Source: Gammaproteobacteria bacterium | GTDB lineage: Bacteria > Pseudomonadota > Gammaproteobacteria > Pseudomonadales > Azotimanducaceae | Direction of reading: 5' to 3' | Assembly: GCA_026705345.1 (NCBI GenBank) | Contig: JAPPAV010000082.1 | Location: 1-64,000, forward strand | Length of the DNA stretch: 64,000 nt | Part shown: one piece after another, positions 25,995 to 33,776 of the stretch | Layout of the letters: every line of letters starts with the position of its first letter | Position numbering within the stretch: the stretch's first letter is position 1 | The notes under the pieces: generated by a model | Seen by the model: the letters and a program-made list of their open reading frames with translations, nothing else | Database searches by the model: none | Told to the model about the DNA's origin: nothing | Translations under genes and position numbers: made by a program

Positions 25995-27989
25995 TCATGA
26001 AGACGACCCGCCCTGCAATTCTACGAACCGTCGATAGGGACTCGCCGGGTCGGCCATCATCGCCTCGTGGGTGCCCACTTCGCGGATCTCGCCATTGTCC
26101 AGGAACACGATTCGGTCGGCCTGGCGGATCGTCGAGAGGCGGTGCGCGATGACGATCACCAGTCGTCCCTCACTCGCCCGACGCAGCGCGCGGACCAACG
26201 AATTCTCGGTCTCGGGATCGAGTGCGGCCGTTGGTTCGTCGAGAATGAGAACCCGGGTGTTTCGCACGAGGCCCCGGGCGATGCACAGCCGCTGCTTCTG
26301 GCCAACGCTCAAGGTGTCGCCGGACTGGCCGAGCCGCGTGTCGAGACCGTCGGCCAAGCGTTCGATGAACTCGCTCGCGCCGGCGGCATCGCAGGCATTG
26401 CGGATATCCGCTTCCGTGGCCGCCGGATTCGCCAGCAGGAGATTGCCCCGAATCGACTCGTTCAGAAGCAGGTGCTCCTGGAAGACGTAGGACACCTCGG
26501 CGCGCACCGACTCGAGATCGATGTCGCGGATGTCCCGGCCGTCGATTCTTACCCGGCCCTCGGTTGGTGCGTAGAAGCCCGGGATCAGGTACGCGAGGCT
26601 GGTCTTGCCGGCGCCGGTCGGTCCGACGAACGCCACGAGTTCGCCGAGGCCCAGGGACAGGGTGACGTTCGAGAGCGCCCGGTGGCCGTTGGGATAGCGG
26701 AGTCCGGCACGCTCGAAGCTGACACCCTGGCGGATCGCGAGGGACTTCCGGTCCGGCGCGGGTTGCTCCACCGCCATGTCGAGGAAGAAGAACACCCGGC
26801 GCACGGCGGCGACCTCCGCTTGCACGCCGATCCAGATCATGCCAAGGCCGACGCCCGAACCGCCGATGGTGCCGGCGAGGCCGATCAAGGCGAAATAGTC
26901 GCCCGGCGTCATGATGTCGCCGATGACGTTGATGGCGACGGTCACCGTCACGTAGATCGACAGCGCCCCGCCGAGTGCCCAGCCGATGAAACGCACGCCG
27001 ATGCCCGTCAGCACCACGTGCCGGAAACGGCGGAACGACTCGCGGCTGCGGGACTCTACGCGTTCGGTTTCGCGGTCCATGCCGCCGAGGCTCTGCACGG
27101 CATGGAGGTTGCTCATGCTCTCCTCGATGGCGTTCGTCGTCGCGGTACCGGCGGCGCGGCTTGACTGCTGAACGCGGCGCACGAAGGCCGAGAACGGAAT
27201 CGTCACCAGGAGCGCGATGGGGAACATGGCGAGCGAGACCCAGATCAGTTCCGGCGCGACCGTGCTGTAGGTGGCCGCCATCTGGTATAGCGCGGCAAGG
27301 GCGCCGATGACGGTGAACAATGGCGCCAGGGTGAACGAATAACAGACGCTCGGCAGATCGGGCGCGTCGTACATCACCCGGTAGACGGAGTCGCCGATGC
27401 GGTGGTCGTCGATGGTCTGCATCGGCAGCCGGGTCAGGCGGCGGAACAGCAGGGTGCGGAAACCGTTGGCCAGACGCTGGCTCAGGCGGATGTTGACCAG
27501 GAGTTCGATGGCGCCGAGCAGGCCCGACATCCCACTGCCGCCGTCGGACAGCTTGCCCTCCGAGATGGTGGCGCTGTCCCGCCCCTGTTCCAGCGGTATG
27601 CCGAGGCCGCCGCGGCCGAAGACCACCAGGAGTCCGACGAACAGCACGGTCAGGGAGAGCATGATCTCCATCGGTGCCATGTCGCGCAGGTAGTCGACGA
27701 TGGGCTGGAAATAGGGCGGGAACGGCACCTCGTCGTCGTTGAAGGGTTCCTGGAGGATCACCTGATCGATCAGGATCTTCGCCGTCCAGGGTGCCAGCAG
27801 CCCGGGGACGAGGGCGATCAGCGAAAACACGACCTTCGCGGTGAAGAGCCCCTTCACCCTTGCGAGGTAGCCGAGAGAGCGGCCGACGATGCGGAATGCT
27901 TCGCGGTTCGTGATCTTGGGATTGAGGTCGACGCGGTCGTCGAACCGCTCCGGCGTCCGTGTTCGAGCATCCAACGCGGTGTCGCTCAC
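25995..27989 (-). CDS. ABC transporter half-transporter, second of a heterodimeric pair
   Basis: The 664-residue product has a type I exporter membrane domain (about residues 40-400) and an ATPase domain: Walker A GPTGAGKTS, YVFQEHLLLNESIRGNLLL, signature LSVGQ, Walker B VLILDEPTAALD, H-loop IAHRLST. It overlaps the preceding ABC gene by four bases (ATGA) and is closely related along its whole length to the ABC protein at 4727-6748, including LFRRLTRLPM and VQSLGGM. It likely exports a lipid, peptide or small molecule across the inner membrane together with its partner. The substrate is unknown; gene order links it to the receptor and haloperoxidase-like genes upstream. Confidence 0.88.
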   Translation of the reverse strand: MSDTALDARTRTPERFDDRVDLNPKITNREAFRIVGRSLGYLARVKGLFTAKVVFSLIALVPGLLAPWTAKILIDQVILQEPFNDDEVPFPPYFQPIVDYLRDMAPMEIMLSLTVLFVGLLVVFGRGGLGIPLEQGRDSATISEGKLSDGGSGMSGLLGAIELLVNIRLSQRLANGFRTLLFRRLTRLPMQTIDDHRIGDSVYRVMYDAPDLPSVCYSFTLAPLFTVIGALAALYQMAATYSTVAPELIWVSLAMFPIALLVTIPFSAFVRRVQQSSRAAGTATTNAIEESMSNLHAVQSLGGMDRETERVESRSRESFRRFRHVVLTGIGVRFIGWALGGALSIYVTVTVAINVIGDIMTPGDYFALIGLAGTIGGSGVGLGMIWIGVQAEVAAVRRVFFFLDMAVEQPAPDRKSLAIRQGVSFERAGLRYPNGHRALSNVTLSLGLGELVAFVGPTGAGKTSLAYLIPGFYAPTEGRVRIDGRDIRDIDLESVRAEVSYVFQEHLLLNESIRGNLLLANPAATEADIRNACDAAGASEFIERLADGLDTRLGQSGDTLSVGQKQRLCIARGLVRNTRVLILDEPTAALDPETENSLVRALRRASEGRLVIVIAHRLSTIRQADRIVFLDNGEIREVGTHEAMMADPASPYRRFVELQGGSSS

Positions 27990-29968
27990 GCCGGCGTACT
28001 CCGGGTCTCTTCGGCCACGAAACGCCGATAGTCGCCGTCGATCTGGGCTATCAGGTCGTCGTGGGTGCCGACTTCGGTGACGCGGCCGTCCTTCAGGAAC
28101 GCGATCTGGTCCGCGCTGCGTATGGTGGATAGCCGGTGCGTGATGACGAACACCACCCGGTCCCGGCCCCAGTCGGCCAAGTTGCCCAGCACCTCGTGTT
28201 CGGTCTCGGCATCCAACGAGGCGGTGGGTTCGTCGAGGATCAGGATCGGCGTGTTGCGAACGAGAGCCCGGGCGATGGACAGCCGCTGGCGTTGCCCCGT
28301 GGACAGTTTGCCGCCCCGTTCCCCGAGTTCGGTGTCGTAGCCGTCCGCCATCTCGGCGATGAAGGCGTCGGCGCAGGCAACCTCGGCGGCGCGTCGGATG
28401 TCCTCCCGGGTGATGCCTGGCGTCGCGTAGCTGATGTTCTCTGCAACCGTCGTCGCGAACAGGACGTTCTGCTGCAGCGCGATGGCGGTGTTGGCGCGGA
28501 TGCTGTCGATCGTGAGATCGTCGAGTGGGGTGTCGTTGATGCGGATGCTGCCGGCATCGGGATCATAGAGACGCAACAGCAACGACATCAGCGTCGACTT
28601 GCCGGCACCGGTGGCACCGACGATGGCGGTGATCGTTCCGGTGCGGGCCGTCATGTTCACGTCGGTGAGTACGGGGACATCGGCATCGTAGGCGAACGAG
28701 ACCCCCTCGTAGCGGATCTCGTCGATGGGTGCCGGCATGGGCACGGCGTCTTCCCGCTCCGCCACACCCGGCTTCAGATCGAGCAGGTAGAAGGCGCGGT
28801 TGAGGCCCATCGCCATGTCGATGGCCCGCACCCAGGTCACGAACAGGAAGTTGTACTTGCCGATCAGCTCCTCGTTGTTCTCCCGGGCGGCCTGGAAGGC
28901 ACCGAAGTTCCAGATCGTGAAGGTGAGGATGAATGCGAATACGCCGCCCAGGAACGTGGGATCGCCCGCCACCGTCCAGTCGGCCATCAGGTAGTCCGCC
29001 GCGATCAGCGTGACGGCGGCGATCGTCGTGATGACGATCAGCAACAGCATGATCTCGAGGCGCAGGTCGTAGGCGTAGTCCAGGGCAGCCCGGGAGTCCC
29101 GGTCGAACCGGGCCACGGCGAGGTCCTCCGCCTGGTTGGCCTTCAGCACGCGGATGCTCGCGGCCACCTCCTGGATGCGCGACGTGACGTCGCTGTTCGA
29201 CTGGCGGGACAGCCACGACAGCCGCTGGATGCGCGGCGTCCACCACACGACGACGAGAAAGATCGGTATCGCCGCGACCGTGAAAACGGTCCCGAGGACC
29301 GGGCTGAAGAACCAGATGATCACGAACGCGCCGAGCATCGCCGCGCCTTGCTCGAGCGGGTCGAGGATGATGGTCGAGATGACATTGCTGATCATGCGGC
29401 TGTCCTGGAACACCCGGTAGATCGCGTCGCCGGTGCGCGCGTGGCTTTGGTAGCGCAGCGACAGGTGCTCCGCGTTCTCGATCATCTTGACCCGTAGATG
29501 TTGGTTGATGGCCTGGGCGATCCACGTCTCCCAGTAGACGACCCCCAGGGCGTCCGCCAGCATGCGGATGAGGATCGTGAAGGCCACGCCGTAGAGGACG
29601 AGGCGGACGAGAATGGTCGTACGCTGATCGCCCGAAAGCTCCGTTGCGTCGACGTAGCTGGGGTCGAGGATCAGCACGAGACGCTGTAGCGGCGCGATGG
29701 GCTGGGCGTTCAGGACGGCATTGGTGAACAGGTCGACGCCGGTGATCGTCACGTACCCGACAATCAGTCCGATGACCATGGCCAGCGAGAACCAACCGAC
29801 GACGTGCCACGCCACGGGCTTGAGGTGCGGCCAGGTACGCAGTAGCAGCCGGGCGATTTCCTTGACGGACAGCGGTGGCGGGGGAACGAGCTCCCGCGCG
29901 TCGAGGTCGGGACCGTGACCCGATGCGGTGGGTTCGTCTTCGGTGCCGGCCTCAGTCAAGCGGAACAC
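27986..29968 (-). CDS. ABC transporter half-transporter, first of a heterodimeric pair
   Basis: The 660-residue product (GTG start at 29968) has a cytoplasmic leader, an exporter membrane domain (residues about 55-370) and an ATPase domain: Walker A GATGAGKST, signature LSTGQ, Walker B ILILDEPTASLD, H-loop ITHRLST. Residues 30-120 are the part that survives in the remnant at 4380-4671. It follows the haloperoxidase fusion gene by 36 bases and is coupled to the second half-transporter by a four-base overlap. The paired, non-identical signatures (LSTGQ here, LSVGQ in the partner) fit a heterodimeric exporter. Confidence 0.88.
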   Translation of the reverse strand: MFRLTEAGTEDEPTASGHGPDLDARELVPPPPLSVKEIARLLLRTWPHLKPVAWHVVGWFSLAMVIGLIVGYVTITGVDLFTNAVLNAQPIAPLQRLVLILDPSYVDATELSGDQRTTILVRLVLYGVAFTILIRMLADALGVVYWETWIAQAINQHLRVKMIENAEHLSLRYQSHARTGDAIYRVFQDSRMISNVISTIILDPLEQGAAMLGAFVIIWFFSPVLGTVFTVAAIPIFLVVVWWTPRIQRLSWLSRQSNSDVTSRIQEVAASIRVLKANQAEDLAVARFDRDSRAALDYAYDLRLEIMLLLIVITTIAAVTLIAADYLMADWTVAGDPTFLGGVFAFILTFTIWNFGAFQAARENNEELIGKYNFLFVTWVRAIDMAMGLNRAFYLLDLKPGVAEREDAVPMPAPIDEIRYEGVSFAYDADVPVLTDVNMTARTGTITAIVGATGAGKSTLMSLLLRLYDPDAGSIRINDTPLDDLTIDSIRANTAIALQQNVLFATTVAENISYATPGITREDIRRAAEVACADAFIAEMADGYDTELGERGGKLSTGQRQRLSIARALVRNTPILILDEPTASLDAETEHEVLGNLADWGRDRVVFVITHRLSTIRSADQIAFLKDGRVTEVGTHDDLIAQIDGDYRRFVAEETRSTPA

Positions 29969-30004
29969 TCGATTCGATGTCGCCCGACGCCGACCACCTC
30001 GGCA

Positions 30005-33000
30005 TTATGGCATGCGACCTTGAACGGAGTCGGCGCGGCCCTCGAAGTACCGCTCGGCGAGCGCGAACGCGTCGTTGCCGACCTCGATGCCGATCAGGCG
30101 GCCCGGGATGTCGTCCGCCGGCGGATGGATGCCGCCCCAGATGCGCGACAGGCTGCATTGGTCGGAAGCGTCGCGGTAGGTGGCCCATTGCAGGGTCATG
30201 TCCACGGAGGGACCGTCTTCGAAGACCAGGAACTCGTCGGCCCGGATCTCGAAGTCGCTCATGCCCCCGGGAAAGTACGCGTCGCCGGTCAGCGCGGTCA
30301 GCACTTCCGCCGCCGCCCGGGAATAGGTCGAGTGCCCCGATACGTAGCCGGCGAAGGGCGGCGTGACGAAAGTGGGTCGCTGGTAGGGCCACCAGTTCTC
30401 CGCGAGGATCCAGCCGACGCCGGCCACGTCTGTATCCGGATCCGCGACGGCTTCCGGCCCGCGCCAGGCGAACAGTTTGATCTTGCCCACGTGTTCGTCG
30501 TCGGTTCCCGCCAGGGCGTCGCCGGCTTCCACCAACTCGATGTAGCCCTCTCGCAAGGGAATCCCGTCGACGTGGTGGGAAGCGCGCGCTGGATCGGTGC
30601 CTTGGCCCCGGTCGGCCATGGCGCGCAGCGAAGAGATGGGCCGGACATAGTCGTACCAACCCTTGACGCCCCATGCCGCGATGGCGGCATCGTGCATCGT
30701 GCCGCCGAGCGCGAAGTATGCCTTCACGTCCCACTCCAGCAGACCGAGAACGGGACCTTCGCCCCGGAATCGGCGCGCCAGCAGCGGGTGGTCGTTGACC
30801 TCGTTCAGGATCACGAACCAGTGTCCGGGTGGCGTCTCGGAGTCCGGGCCGTCGGCCCAGAACTCCGCCAGCACGCGTGTGTAGTCGCCTCTCGGCACGA
30901 CTTGGGGTTCGTAAGCCTCGCCCGTCGCGGGGTTCGTCGTGTGGCCCCGGCCGGTGTCACCTCCTTCGATGGCGAAGAAAGCCGAATGGTCCTCGAACCC
31001 ATCGGGGTAGGACTGGATGTTGCCGACGCGTGCCGGGGAGATGTCCCAGGTCACGCCGTCGGCGGGATCGAGATGGGACGACCACACGGCCACCAACGCG
31101 TGGGACCACTTGTAGTGTTCCGCGCCGTCCGCGCCGATCATCGGCGGCGGTCCCGGGTCGTGGAAAACCCGGTACTCGAAGCCGTCGCGTTCATGGAGAG
31201 TGAGATCCTCTTCGACGAGCGCGAAGGGCACCACGGAACCCCACTCGGGGCTCAAGAAATCGGGTTCGGAGTCGGCGGGGTTGCCAGCCTGGTCGACGAA
31301 CTCGGTGAGCGCGAGGGGCTGCCAACGGTTCAGATCGGTGATGTTGGGGTTGCCCGGCTTTTCGGGTTCGAGGGCGGCGTTGACGGGTTCGTAGGCGACG
31401 TTCGCGTAGTCGTTCGCCTCGTTGGCGCCGTCGACGAGGCCGAAGTCGATGTAGCACTGGCCGAGGTGGTTGCCGAGGGCGGCCGCACCGAAGTCGAGAT
31501 CCGTCTCGATGTAGTCGACGTCGTAGCCGAAGTGGCCCATCAAGGCCGTCGCGTCGCGGCGGATTGCACTGGTCCCGGGCGATGCGTCGAACCGATGCCG
31601 GATCAACCGGTGCGCCGCATAGCTCAAAGCCGTGCGCCGCGCCGCTTCGACGTCCGCGGGGGTGGGGAAATCGTCGAGGGCACATCGTGAACCGGCCCGG
31701 GTTCGGCCAAGCAACCAGGGGCTTGCGGCGGTATCGGATTGGTCGTAGGCGGTCCAGGCGTCGTACATGGCGGCGGACACGTGGAACAGGTTGCGGGCGT
31801 GCACGGTTGGTCGCGCGTAGTCGTTGCGGATCGCCTGCAGCAGCACCTCGATCCAGCGCCGGGCAGCGGAAACCTCGGCGTCGGGCGACACACCGGGCAG
31901 GTAGTGTGCCGTGACGGTGACGGTCGACGCGGGCATCGTGAACGTGGTGCTCGAGGCGCGAGCGTTCGCGAAACGTCCGCCGCCGCTGCTCGACCAATGG
32001 GAGAAGTAGTAGTCCTCGGCGGCTGCGGACGCTTCCACCGTGACGTCGTCGCCGGCATCGTAGACGCCGTCGCCGTCACCGTGCAGCACGACGAGGCGGA
32101 GGTTGGTCGCCTGCTGGCGAATCGTAAGCAGCTGGTTGGCGGACACGTCTTCCGACGTCGACGTGGTGCCATCGGGCCAGCGCACTTCCACGTCGGCCGC
32201 GGTTGCCTCGGCGAGCCCGAAGTGGACCTCGAAGGGATCGTGCGAAACATAGTTGTTGCGTCCGCCGAGGTCGCGGATCTGGATGCCGTCCACCGTGGTC
32301 ACGGTGATCCGGGCACCAACTCCTAGGTGATTCGGGGCGACCCCCTCGAGACGAATGGCGAGGTAGTGGTTGTCGTTCGTCGACTCGTTCCGGTAGAGCA
32401 CCACGTTCGCGCCCGAGTTGTTGGAAATCAACACGTCGACGTCGCCGTCGCGCTCCATGTCGAAGCAGGCGACGCCCCGGCCCTGGGAGTCGTTGGTCAG
32501 GCCGACGTCCTGGGCGCGTTCCTGGAAGATGACGTTGCCGGGCCCGGTGTTGTGGAAGAACCGGATGGGGTCGTTGCTGTAGTCCTTGCCTTCCACGACG
32601 TCCCAGCCGTTGACGTGCAGGATGTCGACGTTTGTGTCGTTGTCGAAGTCCGCCGCGCAGGCACCCCATGCCCAGCCGCCATCGTCCACCTTGGCCGGCA
32701 TGGTCAGGTCCCGAAAAACCCCGTCGCCGTCGTTGCGGTAGAGACGGTTGCCGAATTCGCGCCCGCCCTGCACGTCGAGGTTGTAGATGGAGGTGACGAA
32801 CCAGTCCATGTCGCCGTCCCGGTCGTAGTCGCCGACCGCGGCGCCCATGCCGGCCTGATCGATGATGACGTCCTGATCGGTGATGTTGGTGAACGTGCCG
32901 TCGCCGTTGTTCAGGAAGATCTGGCTCTCTTCGAAGTCGGACGCCATCAGGAGGTCGCCGTCGCCGTCGTTGTCGATGTCGCTGAAGTTGGGGGTGAACG

Positions 33001-33742
33001 TCCAATCGGTGTCCTGTTCGACCAGGGCGGCGGCGATTCCGGTTTCGATGCTGGTGTTCGTGAACGTGCCGTCGCCGTTGTTGCGCCAGACGGTCTCGGT
33101 GTCCGCACCCGCATCGTAGTGGTTGCTCCAGTGTGTGAGAAAGAGGTCGACGAATCCGTCCCGGTCGTAGTCGAAGAACGTCGCGGAGACCGTGTTCATC
33201 GAGGTCAAGCGGATGCCGGATGTCCCGGTGATGTCGACGAACTGCGCTTCGGACTCGTCGAGCCGGTTCTCGAAGACGTGATGCGCCTCGCCGACCACGG
33301 CGCCAACGAACAGGTCAAGGTCCCCGTCGCCATCGATGTCGCCGAATGCCGGGCCGCTCCCCCAGTGGATGAGGTCGAGGCCGAGTTCGCTGCCGATCTC
33401 CTCGAACGTGCCGTCGCCGCGATTGCGGTAGAAGTGATTGGGCGCCTGGTTGCCGCCGACGACGTAGAAGTCCACGTCCCCGTCGGCGTCCACGTCAGCG
33501 GCCGCGACACCACCGCTTAGGAGTTCCGAGTCGGACATCTGCGTGACCACGTTGCCGAACGAGCGGCTGAACGGCGTCGCCGTGTCGCGCTCGAAGACAA
33601 GCCCGTCGCCTTCGGCCACGGGTGCAGGCGTGACGGGGGCCGTCGGCGGCGGCGGTGGTGGTGGCGGCGCGGACCCCGACCCGCCGCCGCCACAACCGAC
33701 AACGAGGGCTGGGAGCCAGACAAGCCGGCGAAGCACCCTCAT
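30005..33742 (-). CDS. Lipoprotein fusing FG-GAP/ASPIC propeller, InlB-like module and vanadium haloperoxidase/PAP2-type domain
   Basis: The 1245-residue product has a lipobox (LVVGC, Cys near residue 17) and a Pro-rich spacer. About seven FG-GAP/VCBS repeats follow, with DxDxDGxxD calcium loops (about 45-470), then an ASPIC/UnbV segment (about 480-560, GVGARITV...VRWPDGTTS) and an InlB-B-like module (about 570-640). The C-terminal 600 residues resemble bacterial vanadium-dependent haloperoxidases: an N-terminal RNLFHVSAAMYDAWTAYD, K..(7)..R in GKIKLFAWRG, S1135-G-H1137, and R1200 with H1206 six residues on, matching the spacing of the vanadate/phosphate site. It is probably an outer-membrane or surface lipoprotein. 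Haloperoxidase or phosphatase activity is inference. It lies 34 bases after a TonB receptor and 36 before the ABC pair. Confidence 0.8.
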   Translation of the reverse strand: MRVLRRLVWLPALVVGCGGGGSGSAPPPPPPPPTAPVTPAPVAEGDGLVFERDTATPFSRSFGNVVTQMSDSELLSGGVAAADVDADGDVDFYVVGGNQAPNHFYRNRGDGTFEEIGSELGLDLIHWGSGPAFGDIDGDGDLDLFVGAVVGEAHHVFENRLDESEAQFVDITGTSGIRLTSMNTVSATFFDYDRDGFVDLFLTHWSNHYDAGADTETVWRNNGDGTFTNTSIETGIAAALVEQDTDWTFTPNFSDIDNDGDGDLLMASDFEESQIFLNNGDGTFTNITDQDVIIDQAGMGAAVGDYDRDGDMDWFVTSIYNLDVQGGREFGNRLYRNDGDGVFRDLTMPAKVDDGGWAWGACAADFDNDTNVDILHVNGWDVVEGKDYSNDPIRFFHNTGPGNVIFQERAQDVGLTNDSQGRGVACFDMERDGDVDVLISNNSGANVVLYRNESTNDNHYLAIRLEGVAPNHLGVGARITVTTVDGIQIRDLGGRNNYVSHDPFEVHFGLAEATAADVEVRWPDGTTSTSEDVSANQLLTIRQQATNLRLVVLHGDGDGVYDAGDDVTVEASAAAEDYYFSHWSSSGGGRFANARASSTTFTMPASTVTVTAHYLPGVSPDAEVSAARRWIEVLLQAIRNDYARPTVHARNLFHVSAAMYDAWTAYDQSDTAASPWLLGRTRAGSRCALDDFPTPADVEAARRTALSYAAHRLIRHRFDASPGTSAIRRDATALMGHFGYDVDYIETDLDFGAAALGNHLGQCYIDFGLVDGANEANDYANVAYEPVNAALEPEKPGNPNITDLNRWQPLALTEFVDQAGNPADSEPDFLSPEWGSVVPFALVEEDLTLHERDGFEYRVFHDPGPPPMIGADGAEHYKWSHALVAVWSSHLDPADGVTWDISPARVGNIQSYPDGFEDHSAFFAIEGGDTGRGHTTNPATGEAYEPQVVPRGDYTRVLAEFWADGPDSETPPGHWFVILNEVNDHPLLARRFRGEGPVLGLLEWDVKAYFALGGTMHDAAIAAWGVKGWYDYVRPISSLRAMADRGQGTDPARASHHVDGIPLREGYIELVEAGDALAGTDDEHVGKIKLFAWRGPEAVADPDTDVAGVGWILAENWWPYQRPTFVTPPFAGYVSGHSTYSRAAAEVLTALTGDAYFPGGMSDFEIRADEFLVFEDGPSVDMTLQWATYRDASDQCSLSRIWGGIHPPADDIPGRLIGIEVGNDAFALAERYFEGRADSVQGRMP

Positions 33743-33776
33743 GTCGGCCCCTGCGCTCCAGGGAGCGCGGGTGACC

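Noticed and set aside
29915-31690. 591-codon plus-strand frame over the end of the haloperoxidase fusion
   Set aside because: Mirror of the real minus-strand gene, without recognisable domains or ribosome-binding site.
32640-33600. Repeated GTCGCCGTC-like triplet-rich pattern looking like a minisatellite
   Set aside because: It is the codon pattern of the DxDxDGxxD calcium loops in the FG-GAP repeats of the fusion lipoprotein.
33630-33670. Run of GGCGGCGGTGG-like sequence that might be a structured DNA repeat
   Set aside because: It codes the Pro-rich spacer after the lipobox. It is possible G-rich DNA structure but nothing beyond coding need.
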